Part shown: positions 13,519 through 20,232 of the stretch, piece after piece
Position numbering within the stretch: position 1 is the first letter of the stretch
Layout of the letters: the number at the start of each line of letters is the position of its first letter
Assembly (NCBI GenBank): GCA_039935015.1
Contig: JBDTLC010000116.1
Coordinates: 1-21,828 of the forward strand
DNA: 21,828 nucleotides
Source: Paralcaligenes sp039935015
GTDB lineage: Bacteria; Pseudomonadota; Gammaproteobacteria; Burkholderiales; Burkholderiaceae_B
Direction of reading: 5' to 3'
The notes under the pieces: model-generated
Database searches by the model: none
What the model saw: only the letters and a program-made list of their open reading frames with translations
Told to the model about the DNA's origin: nothing
Program-made: the position numbers and the translations under genes

Positions 13519-13923
13519 TTATTTGCTTGGCGTTGGGGCGGGCTGCGTCGCACCGTTGCCAACCTTGTCCTGAATTGCCTGATCCGCGTCAGCCGCACCC
13601 TTTTTGATAGCGGCCCCCATCTCGCCGGCTTTTTCTGCCGCACTGTCCTTAATTTCACCTGCTTTGTCAGCTACTTTATCGGCCGCATCCTTAACCGATT
13701 CCTTTGCTTTGTCGACCGAACTACTGGAGGGAGCAGGCGTGGGCTCCGTTGTCGACGGGGCCGGGCTTGGGGCGGGCATTACAGGCGCTGGCGTAGTTGC
13801 CGGCGCTTCCGAGCTGGGTGCGGACGTAGCGGGTTTAGTGTCTTCCCCTTTTGAGCATGCCGCGAGCAAACCCAATGATGCAACCATGGCAACAATAGCT
13901 AGATGTGTACGGGTCTTTTGCAT
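13519..13923 (-). CDS. Small lipoprotein with Pro/Ala linker and Lys/Asp/Ala-rich helix
   Basis: 134 residues. The signal peptide MQKTRTHLAIVAMVASLGLL ends in lipobox LAAC with Cys at about residue 23. The next residues are S and K, not D, so outer-membrane sorting is likely. Residues 30-70 are low-complexity Pro/Ser/Thr/Ala, a flexible tether. Residues 70-120 are a strongly amphipathic charged segment with 11-residue-like repeats (VDKAKESVKDAADKVADKAG, EKAGEMGAAIKKGAADADQA) resembling LEA/YtxH-type stress proteins or apolipoprotein-like helices. No enzymatic motif is seen and function is unknown; an envelope stress or membrane-associated role is only a guess. AGGAAGGA precedes the ATG, and the gene ends at a strong terminator, so it is monocistronic. 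Confidence 0.8.
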   Translation of the reverse strand: MQKTRTHLAIVAMVASLGLLAACSKGEDTKPATSAPSSEAPATTPAPVMPAPSPAPSTTEPTPAPSSSSVDKAKESVKDAADKVADKAGEIKDSAAEKAGEMGAAIKKGAADADQAIQDKVGNGATQPAPTPSK

Positions 13924-14049
13924 AAAACGTTCCTTCCTGATCCAACGTCGCCTGAAATTTAGTACCGACTCCGCTGCGACTAACGGTTCAGCAGCAAGCT
14001 TGTTATCACTGGCTTAGTTACAATTCTAGCCATAGAAACCCGCTCGAAC

Positions 14050-14077
14050 ATTTTATTAGTGTAAATCCTAATTTCAA
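14050..14077 (-). promoter_or_regulatory. Promoter of the lipoprotein gene
   Basis: On the minus strand TTGAAA (14077-14072), 16 bases, then TAAAAT (14055-14050), each 5 of 6 to consensus. The start would be near 14043, giving about 120 untranslated bases. ATTAG (14055-14059) and CTAAT (14068-14072) form an inverted repeat spanning the spacer and may be an operator. Confidence 0.55.
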
Positions 14078-14209
14078 TAAACATTATTACGTGCTTGATA
14101 ATTTCGCTGCAGACCATATGCAGCCCAGGTTTTGGCATTATCTGCCCTGCCGGGCCTTATACACCCAGACACAAGTGTCACGGCACACTAAGGGTCTGTT
14201 ACAGTTTCG

Positions 14210-14255
14210 GCACCGATTTGGTGCGATGACGCGACGCCCGCACCAAAAGTGATGC
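14210..14255. promoter_or_regulatory. NtrC (NRI) enhancer sites upstream of glnK-amtB
   Basis: GCACC-GATTT-GGTGC (14210-14224) closely matches the NtrC consensus of GCACC and GGTGC arms with 5 bases between. A weaker site starts 30 bp downstream (GCACC at 14240, GATGC at 14251-14255). They lie about 140-185 bp upstream of the sigma-54 promoter, a normal enhancer distance. Confidence 0.75.
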
Positions 14256-14395
14256 TTAACTCACTATCTCACGCGCAATTATTGGGAAAATTCCTGAGGC
14301 CAAAAAGGACGATATTGATTTTTTAGATGGAGAAATGGCAACCACAGGGGGCGGCCGGCACAAAAGCCCCAATGTGCAAGGGAATATCCATAACC

Positions 14396-14411
14396 TGGCA
14401 TGAAGATTGCT
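14396..14411 (+). promoter_or_regulatory. Sigma-54 promoter of glnK-amtB
   Basis: TGGCATG, 4 bases, then TTGCT, with GG (14397-14398) and GC (14409-14410) at the required 10-base gap. This differs by one base from the TGGCACG-N4-TTGCW consensus. Transcription should begin near 14422, about 30 bases before the glnK ATG. Confidence 0.85.
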
Positions 14412-14453
14412 TATCTACTTCCTACGTACCAGTCCTACTTCCGGAAGCTATTT

Positions 14454-14792
14454 ATGAAACTGATCACTGCCATCATCAAACCTTTCAAGCTTGACGAGGT
14501 GCGTGAAGCCCTCTCGGAAATAGGTATACAGGGCATGACGGTTACCGAAGTCAAGGGCTTTGGGCGCCAGAAAGGCCACACGGAACTCTATCGCGGCGCC
14601 GAATACACCGTAGACTTCCTGCCCAAACTAAGACTGGAAATGGCTGTCCCCGAGAGTGCAGTAGAGCTCGTCATCGAAAATCTCAGTGCAGCAGCCCACA
14701 CAGGCAAAATCGGCGATGGAAAGATCTTCGTCACACCTATTGAGCAGGCAATACGAATTCGCACGGGCGAATCAGGCGAAAGCGCTTTATAG
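14454..14792 (+). CDS. glnK: PII nitrogen regulatory protein GlnK
   Basis: 112 residues, exactly the PII length. This trimeric signal protein binds ATP/ADP and 2-oxoglutarate; with nitrogen sufficiency it plugs AmtB, and it regulates other nitrogen targets. The uridylylation residue Tyr51 is present in the T-loop (GHTELYRGAEYTVDFLPK). The signature blocks MKLITAIIKPFKLDEVREAL and HTGKIGDGKIFVTPIEQAIR (B- and C-loop ATP contacts) are intact. I chose ATG 14454 because it gives the canonical N-terminus and lies downstream of the sigma-54 start; an in-frame ATG at 14400 sits inside that promoter and cannot be used. Linkage to amtB and NtrC/sigma-54 control identify it as glnK rather than the constitutive glnB paralogue. 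Confidence 0.95.
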   Translation: MKLITAIIKPFKLDEVREALSEIGIQGMTVTEVKGFGRQKGHTELYRGAEYTVDFLPKLRLEMAVPESAVELVIENLSAAAHTGKIGDGKIFVTPIEQAIRIRTGESGESAL

Positions 14793-14890
14793 CCAGTCAC
14801 GTTTAGTACAAGGCCCACGCCACACGGAACCGCACCGGTCGATGCGTGCAGTCGTGATGCAATCAATTCAAGCGCTATTCGGAGAAGCAT

Positions 14891-16117
14891 ATGGATAAAG
14901 CAGATTTAGTGTGGGTGAGCCTGTCAACAATACTGGTTTTGCTGATGATCGTACCTGGACTAGCGTTGTTTTACGGCGGCCTGGTGCGCAATAAGAACGT
15001 GCTTTCCATCATGATCCAGGTTCTGACAACGTTTTGCCTCGCTACAGTCTTATGGTTCATCTACGGCTACACGCTGGCATTTACCCCCGCAACCGCCGTG
15101 ATCGGAGGCTTTTCACGCCTGTTCTTTGGCGGCATGATGAATTTATCGACACAGAAATTCACACTTGCCGGAACCATCCCGGAAATCACCTTTGCCTCGT
15201 TCCAGGCGACCTTCGCCGGCATCACTTGCGCACTGATTGTGGGAGGGTTTGCGGAACGCGTCAATTACGCCGCCGTACTGGTATTCACTGCAATCTGGAT
15301 GACTCTAGCCTATCTACCCATCGCTCATATGGTCTGGGGGTCGGACGGCTGGCTGTTCAAACAAGGCGCCCTGGATTTTGCGGGCGGCACGGTGGTACAC
15401 ATCAATGCCGGCATCGCAGGTTTGGTAGGCGCCTATTATGTGGGTCCACGCGTGGGCTACAAGCGCGAATCCATGCAGCCTCACAATCTGCCCATGGTCA
15501 TGATCGGCGCAAGTCTGTTGTGGGTCGGCTGGTTCGGCTTCAATGCAGGTTCGGCGCTAAGCGCCAACGAAACCGCCGCGCTGGCCTTCTTCAACACGCT
15601 TCTGGCGACCGCAGCAGGCGTTATCGCCTGGACAGTTGTGGAATGGCGCTACAAAGGCAAGCCTTCACTGCTCGGGGCCGTGTCGGGGATGGTTGCGGGG
15701 CTGGTGGGGATTACCCCCGCGGCCGGGCTGGTAGGACCCGGAGGCGCCCTAGTTATAGGCCTGCTAGCTGGTGCGATTTGCGTTTGGGGCGTCAACGGCC
15801 TGAAGCGCCGCCTGAGAGTCGATGACGCGCTCGACGTTTTTGGGATCCATGGCGTAGGAGGTATCGTCGGTGCTCTTTTGACAGGTATCTTCAACGCGCA
15901 ACCTCTGGGCGGCCCAGGGCTAAAAACTCTGTCCGAGATACCTCATCAGTTGTGGCTGCAGTTTGAAGGCATCGTCACCACTCTGGTGTGGTCGGGGCTT
16001 TGCGCCCTGCTAGCCTACTTTGTGGCCGACAAGCTATGCGGGCTGCGGGTTGCCAAGGACGTCGAGCGTGAAGGACTAGATATACAGTCGCACGGCGAAT
16101 CGGCCTACCATCCGTGA
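14891..16117 (+). CDS. amtB: Ammonium transporter AmtB
   Basis: 408 residues, about 11 transmembrane helices, trimeric inner-membrane ammonium channel. The twin pore histidines are H170 (GGTVVHINAG) and H320 (DVFGIHGVGG). Other pore features are the Phe gate region FASFQATFAG (101-110), W149, and WFGFNAGSAL (214-223). The cytoplasmic C-terminal tail that contacts GlnK is present (KDVEREGLDIQSHGESAYHP). The start MDKADLVWVSLSTILVLLMI enters TM1 directly, without the N-terminal signal peptide of E. coli AmtB. GGAGAAG precedes the ATG. It is 98 bp after glnK with no promoter seen between, so the two form one NtrC/sigma-54 operon. It ends 3 bp from the convergent ptsI stop with no intervening terminator. 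Confidence 0.96.
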   Translation: MDKADLVWVSLSTILVLLMIVPGLALFYGGLVRNKNVLSIMIQVLTTFCLATVLWFIYGYTLAFTPATAVIGGFSRLFFGGMMNLSTQKFTLAGTIPEITFASFQATFAGITCALIVGGFAERVNYAAVLVFTAIWMTLAYLPIAHMVWGSDGWLFKQGALDFAGGTVVHINAGIAGLVGAYYVGPRVGYKRESMQPHNLPMVMIGASLLWVGWFGFNAGSALSANETAALAFFNTLLATAAGVIAWTVVEWRYKGKPSLLGAVSGMVAGLVGITPAAGLVGPGGALVIGLLAGAICVWGVNGLKRRLRVDDALDVFGIHGVGGIVGALLTGIFNAQPLGGPGLKTLSEIPHQLWLQFEGIVTTLVWSGLCALLAYFVADKLCGLRVAKDVEREGLDIQSHGESAYHP

Positions 16118-16120
16118 ATT

Positions 16121-17875
16121 TCAGCTATCGAGATCGGCCAAATCAATACGCTCGGCGCGATTTAACGCCGACGCCACCTTAACGCGCAGTGCGTTGGTAT
16201 GGGCCAGGCGCACTTCTTTCTTTACATCGGGCAACTGCTGCGGGTGCATGGAGAACTCTTTCAGTCCCAGACCCAGCAACATGCGGGTAACGTGTGAATC
16301 GCCCGCCATCTCGCCACAAACCGACACGGGCTTGCCGGTTCGCTCACCAGCGTTAATGGTATGTGCAATCAATCGCAAAACCGCCGGATGCATCGGGTCG
16401 TACAAATCGGCCACATCGTTGTCGCCACGATCGATGGCCAGCGTATATTGGATCAAGTCGTTGGTGCCTATGGACAGGAAATCCAGATTCTCTACAAACG
16501 GATCAATCGCGATGGCAATGGCTGGAATTTCGACCATAGCGCCCAAAGCAATATTGTCAGAGTACGCCTGGCCGCGGGCATCAAGCTCGGCGCGTGCTGC
16601 GGCAATGGCCTGGCGCGTTGCATAAACTTCATGCATATGCGAGATCATTGGGATGAGTATGCGCACCGGGCCATGCGCCGAAGCTCGCAAAAGCGCTCGC
16701 AACTGCGTCGCAAAGATCTCGGGGTTAGCCAGACAGTATCGGATCGCGCGCAGACCTAGAGCCGGATTTGTGGCGACCGTGACTTCGCCGTCGAGAGTCT
16801 TGTCGGACCCGATATCCAGCGTGCGGATGGTGACCGGCCGCCCGGCCATGGTTCGCACGACCGAAGCGTAAGCCTGATATTGCTCGTCTTCACTGGGCAA
16901 ATCGTGCCGGCCCATAAAAAGGAACTCGCTACGGAACAGGCCAATGCCGTCGGCCCCCGACGCCAACGCCGTCACCGCCTCTTCAGGCAATTCAATATTG
17001 GCTTCGAGCCGGATGGTAATGCCGTCAAGCGTTACGGCCGGCGCATCTCGCAGCAAACTCAGTGTAGCCCGCTCATCGGCATAGGCAGTCTGGCGGCGGC
17101 GATATTCGATCAGGACCCGTTCCGAAGGATTGACGAGAACCACGCCGGTTGAACCATCGGTGATCAGTATGTCGCCATCGCGTACCAGCGTACGTACATG
17201 TCCCAACCCCACCACGGCGGGCACGTTCATGCTGCGCGCCACAATGGCCGTATGCGAAGTGGGGCCACCCAGATCCGTAAGGAAAGCGCCAAAGCGCGCG
17301 CCACGCAAACGCAGCATGTCGGCCGGAGAAATATCGCGCGCCACCACAATAAGCAACGCATCAGGGTCTTCGATGTCCAGGTGCGGCAACAGCGCCGTCG
17401 AGCCCGACAGCACACGCAAAACGCGTTCAATGACCTGACGTATGTCGGCCCCGCGTTCGCGCAGATACTCGTCTTCCATGGCAGCAAACTGCTCGCCCAG
17501 AAACTGGCCCTGAGTCGTTAACGCCCACTCGGCATTGTATTGCCGCTGCACAATAAGCTCGCAGGTTTGCGCCAAGAGCATCGGATCGCCCAGCAACATG
17601 CTGTGCACCGTCAGCAAGGCTGCGAGCTCCCGTGGAGCATCGGCAGGCAGACTATTGGCCATGTTCTGCAATTCGCTGCAAGCATGTTCCAGGGCGTTTT
17701 TCAGGCGTTCGCACTCGGCCGCGACATCGGCCTCGGGAATACGATAGTGAACGACTTCAAGCGCGGCGGCTCCCATGACCACCGCCCGGCCAATGGCTAC
17801 CCCTTTGACAACGCCCTGACCCTGCAGGCACAGCATCGGGCCGCAGTCGAGGGAGGAGCGAATGGATGCTGTCAT
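16121..17875 (-). CDS. ptsI: Phosphoenolpyruvate-protein phosphotransferase (PTS enzyme I)
   Basis: 584 residues (E. coli EI 575). EI takes phosphate from PEP and passes it to HPr. The phospho-accepting His is H208 in LGGPTSHTAIVARS. The PEP-binding barrel has GIGLFRSEFLFMGR (310-323), TIRTLDIGSDK (349-359), GAMVEIPA (445-452), SIGTNDLIQYTLA (468-480), and catalytic C520 in SVCGEMAGD. The extra N-terminal residues (about 1-18) precede the usual start; ATG 17875 is preferred because AGGA precedes it by 7 bases, and an alternative is Met14 at 17836. It is last in the gshB-EIIA-ptsH-ptsI series. No sugar-specific EIIB/EIIC is present, so it likely runs a regulatory phosphorelay rather than sugar uptake. 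Confidence 0.96.
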   Translation of the reverse strand: MTASIRSSLDCGPMLCLQGQGVVKGVAIGRAVVMGAAALEVVHYRIPEADVAAECERLKNALEHACSELQNMANSLPADAPRELAALLTVHSMLLGDPMLLAQTCELIVQRQYNAEWALTTQGQFLGEQFAAMEDEYLRERGADIRQVIERVLRVLSGSTALLPHLDIEDPDALLIVVARDISPADMLRLRGARFGAFLTDLGGPTSHTAIVARSMNVPAVVGLGHVRTLVRDGDILITDGSTGVVLVNPSERVLIEYRRRQTAYADERATLSLLRDAPAVTLDGITIRLEANIELPEEAVTALASGADGIGLFRSEFLFMGRHDLPSEDEQYQAYASVVRTMAGRPVTIRTLDIGSDKTLDGEVTVATNPALGLRAIRYCLANPEIFATQLRALLRASAHGPVRILIPMISHMHEVYATRQAIAAARAELDARGQAYSDNIALGAMVEIPAIAIAIDPFVENLDFLSIGTNDLIQYTLAIDRGDNDVADLYDPMHPAVLRLIAHTINAGERTGKPVSVCGEMAGDSHVTRMLLGLGLKEFSMHPQQLPDVKKEVRLAHTNALRVKVASALNRAERIDLADLDS

Positions 17876-17903
17876 TCAGAGGTCCTGCGAGAGGCCGGCA
17901 AGG

Positions 17904-18173
17904 CTACTCTTGTTCGCCGAATTTGCTATCGAATAAAAGCCGAATGGCTTCCAGTGCCGGTTCTGCATCGTCGCCCTGAGCGTCAACCTTGACGGTTACA
18001 CCGAGCCCCGCAGCCAGCATCATGACTCCCATAATACTCTTGGCGTTGACTCGCTGAGCTCCGCGGGCGATAAAAATATCGGCGTTGAATTTGCCTGCCA
18101 ACTGTGTCAGTTTGGCTGCCGCCCGAGCGTGCAAACCCAGTTTATTGCGTATAACGATATCGATAGTTGGCAT
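17904..18173 (-). CDS. ptsH: HPr phosphocarrier protein
   Basis: 89 residues. The phosphocarrier site is His15 in NKLGLHARAAAKL. Ser46 lies in NAKSIMGVMMLAAG, the position phosphorylated by HPr kinase where present. Betaproteobacteria commonly encode HprK elsewhere (near rpoN), so dual phosphorylation is plausible but not shown here. HPr receives phosphate from EI and passes it to the EIIA encoded 37 bp upstream. The start MPTIDIVIRNKLGLHARAA matches the family, but no Shine-Dalgarno sequence is apparent in the A/T-rich leader, so expression may depend on coupling. It is 28 bp before ptsI. Confidence 0.96.
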   Translation of the reverse strand: MPTIDIVIRNKLGLHARAAAKLTQLAGKFNADIFIARGAQRVNAKSIMGVMMLAAGLGVTVKVDAQGDDAEPALEAIRLLFDSKFGEQE

Positions 18174-18210
18174 AGGATTTTTTTAATTTAAGGCACGAAA
18201 CTAACACAAC

Positions 18211-18612
18211 TCAAGGTTTCTGATCAGCTACCACAATCCCTTTTAGGGCTCCCACTCGCACGCTTTCACTCAATTCATCTGGACACTTCTCTTGATCAGA
18301 CAGGGCCTTCAACACCATACATAAATTAGTGCCCGTCACCATAAAGCCTCTCGTGCCCTGCTCGCCCACCAGTTTAAGCGCCTTCTGGGCGACATTAAAA
18401 GGTGTCGCCCCAAAAATATCGCATAAAACCAGCACCCCCTCTTGACGAGCTTCGGTTAACAAGCGTGCTAAGGCTGCGGTAAGCTCCTCGGGCGACTCTT
18501 CAGGCTTGACATCGAAGGCGACAAGATCGGGCTCACTGCCCAACACATGCTTGGCGCATTGCGCAAAGGCGCTGGCAAGCGGCGCATGCATAACGAGCAC
18601 GATACGAGCCAT
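18211..18612 (-). CDS. Mannose-family PTS EIIA subunit (regulatory)
   Basis: 133 residues of the EIIA-Man fold: MARIVLVMHAPLASAFAQCA carries the phospho-accepting His9 at the end of strand 1, and EGVLVLCDIFGATPFNVAQK is the conserved D-x-FG-x-TP loop near the active site. MVTGTNLCMVLKAL follows the family. It stands alone, without EIIB, EIIC or EIID, as in the incomplete PTS of many alpha- and betaproteobacteria, where its phosphorylation state controls other proteins. It starts 3 bp after the gshB stop, so the two are cotranscribed and probably coupled. The specific target is unknown. Confidence 0.9.
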   Translation of the reverse strand: MARIVLVMHAPLASAFAQCAKHVLGSEPDLVAFDVKPEESPEELTAALARLLTEARQEGVLVLCDIFGATPFNVAQKALKLVGEQGTRGFMVTGTNLCMVLKALSDQEKCPDELSESVRVGALKGIVVADQKP

Positions 18613-18615
18613 CGG

Positions 18616-19575
18616 TTATGTCTCCGCCGCTTGTTCCAGCGCTACGGCAAAAGAGTCGGCAACGTTGAAATCGGTTTGCTCAGTGATTTCCACAAAGCAC
18701 GTAGGGCTGGTGACGTTGATTTCCGTCAGGTAATCGCCGATCACATCAAGCCCCACCAGTAAGAGGCCGCGTGCAGCCAGTCGCGGACCGATCGTTTCGG
18801 CGATCTCGCGGTCGCGCGGCGACAAGGCTTGAGCCACGCCACGGCCGCCCGCAGCAAGATTGGCGCGAGATTCGCCTGCCAGCGGAATGCGTGCAAGCGC
18901 ATAAGGCACAGGCTTGCCGCCAATAAGCAAGATACGCTTGTCACCATTGACGACCTCGGGAATGTATCGTTGCGCCATGATCGTACGGCGGCCGTTATCG
19001 GTGAGAGTTTCTAGAATAGAACCCAAGTTGGGTTCGGCTTTTTGCAAACGGAAAATACCCGTGCCTCCCATGCCATCAAGCGGCTTAACAATGACATCTT
19101 GATGGTGGGCATGAAAAGCCTTCAGGCGCACCATATCGCGCGACACCAGGGTAGGCGAGGTGAACGAAGAGAACTCGGTTATAGCCAGTTTTTCGGGATG
19201 GTTGCGGATGGCTGCGCCAGAATTGAAAACGCGCGCTCCTTGTGCCTGGGCATATTCCAGTAAGTGCGTGGTGTAAACATACTCCATATCGAAGGGAGGG
19301 TCTTTACGCACCACCACCGCAGCAAACGAAGCCAGCACAAGCTCGGTTGGGGCGCCACGTTCAGTCCACCAAGCGTGGCCGTGCATATCCGCACCGGCCA
19401 ACAGATCGATAGCCGTGGCAACCACCTTGACGGTACCTTCGTGGATATACAAATCACCTTGCAGTGCCACGCTTAACTCATGGCCCCTTGCCCGCAGGGC
19501 TCGCATCATGGCCACCGACGAGTCTTTGTATGCCTTGAGCGAAGGTAAAGGGTCAATTACAAATAAAACATGCAT
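18616..19575 (-). CDS. gshB: Glutathione synthetase
   Basis: 319 residues. It joins gamma-glutamylcysteine and glycine with ATP, the last step of glutathione synthesis. Family features are MHVLFVIDPLPSLKAYKDSS, VVRKDPPFDMEYVYTTHLLE, and the ATP-grasp fold from about residue 125: DVIVKPLDGMGGTGIFRL, RYIPEVVNGDKRILLIGGKP, and Mg/ATP-binding LEINVTSPT-type TEINVTSPTCFVEI. It heads the gshB-EIIA-ptsH-ptsI series. gshA, which in related genomes often precedes it, is absent; infC is its upstream neighbour, 75 bp away. That gap contains a weak hairpin, GCCCGC-9-GCGGGC (19591-19611), and a poor promoter-like sequence, so its transcription start is unclear. Confidence 0.96.
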   Translation of the reverse strand: MHVLFVIDPLPSLKAYKDSSVAMMRALRARGHELSVALQGDLYIHEGTVKVVATAIDLLAGADMHGHAWWTERGAPTELVLASFAAVVVRKDPPFDMEYVYTTHLLEYAQAQGARVFNSGAAIRNHPEKLAITEFSSFTSPTLVSRDMVRLKAFHAHHQDVIVKPLDGMGGTGIFRLQKAEPNLGSILETLTDNGRRTIMAQRYIPEVVNGDKRILLIGGKPVPYALARIPLAGESRANLAAGGRGVAQALSPRDREIAETIGPRLAARGLLLVGLDVIGDYLTEINVTSPTCFVEITEQTDFNVADSFAVALEQAAET

Positions 19576-19650
19576 AAGGCACCCGCAAGCGCCCGCCCAT
19601 CAAAAGCGGGCTAGATTAAAGCAATAGCAATCGGTTACATAAATTGAAAA

Positions 19651-20196
19651 TCAGGCGGCAATATCTTGTTTGCTGACAGCCTTCTTACGCGGCGACAAAA
19701 CCATCACCATCTGACGGCCTTCCAGCTTGGGCATGGCCTCGACCAGGCACACTTCAGCCAAATCGTCACGTACGCGCTCGAGCACTCGCATACCCAGCTC
19801 TTGATGAGCCATTTCACGACCACGGAAACGCAAAGTAACTTTGGCCTTGTCGCCCTCTTCGATAAAGCGGCGTAAATTACGCAGCTTCACTTGATAGTCA
19901 CCTTCGTCGGTGCCTGGGCGGAACTTGACCTCTTTGACCTGTATAACTTTCTGTTTGGAACGCGCCTCTTGCTGACGTTTTTGTTCCTGATACTTGAATT
20001 TGCCATAATCCATCAACCGGCAAACCGGCGGTTCTGCATTGGGTGCGATTTCGACCAAGTCGACTTCGCTTTGTTCCGACAATCGGATGGCATCCACGGT
20101 CTTTACGATGCCCAACTGCTCGCCGTCTACTCCAATAAGCCGCACTTCTAAAGCGCGGATTTCAGCGTTGATGTGATGAGGTTTTTCGGTAGCGAT
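19651..20196 (-). CDS. infC: Translation initiation factor IF-3, probably starting at AUC
   Basis: 181 residues if it starts at ATC 20196 (E. coli IF-3 180). IF-3 binds the 30S subunit, prevents subunit joining and discriminates against non-canonical start codons. Starting at 20196, the protein opens (M)ATEKPHHINAEIRALEVRLI, the family N-terminus. It continues with PPVCRLMDYGKFKYQEQKRQ, KEVKFRPGTDEGDYQVKLRN and KVTLRFRGREMAHQELGMRV, and ends QMVMVLSPRKKA. AGGAG lies 8 bases before the ATC. Between the in-frame thrS stop and that site there is no ATG, GTG or TTG. A GTG at 20145 would delete 17 conserved residues and lacks a Shine-Dalgarno sequence. It follows thrS by 36 bp; rpmI does not follow it. 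Confidence 0.95.
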   Translation of the reverse strand: MATEKPHHINAEIRALEVRLIGVDGEQLGIVKTVDAIRLSEQSEVDLVEIAPNAEPPVCRLMDYGKFKYQEQKRQQEARSKQKVIQVKEVKFRPGTDEGDYQVKLRNLRRFIEEGDKAKVTLRFRGREMAHQELGMRVLERVRDDLAEVCLVEAMPKLEGRQMVMVLSPRKKAVSKQDIAA

Positions 20197-20232
20197 GTCT
20201 TGAACTCCTAGAATTAATAAAAACGAGCACGG

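Larger units (their letters stand above)
13924..14453. other. 530-bp divergent regulatory region between the lipoprotein gene and glnK
   Basis: No gene is supported here. It holds the lipoprotein promoter (14050-14077), a hairpin GCTGCA-7-TGCAGC (14106-14124), a short palindrome GACAC-AA-GTGTC (14168-14179), an NtrC box (14210-14224), a degenerate second NtrC site (14240-14255), and the sigma-54 promoter (14396-14411). An AT-rich stretch near 14300-14325 between enhancer and promoter could be an IHF site, but no good consensus match was seen. Confidence 0.7.

Noticed and set aside
13387..13854. Plus-strand open frame of 155 residues opposite the lipoprotein gene
   Set aside because: It crosses the intrinsic terminator and is antisense to a gene with a clear lipobox and ribosome site.
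14134..14152. TTGGCATTATCTGCCC as a second sigma-54 element
   Set aside because: The GG-to-GC spacing is two bases too short for sigma-54.
14260..14403. Short plus-strand open stretch upstream of glnK that looks protein-like (AKKDDIDFLDGEMATTGGG)
   Set aside because: No start codon with a usable ribosome site; the only ATG would give 23 residues and it lies between enhancer and sigma-54 promoter.
15034..15825. Plus-strand open frame of 263 residues within amtB
   Set aside because: Frame-shifted shadow of amtB, extremely Arg/His-rich, no start signal.
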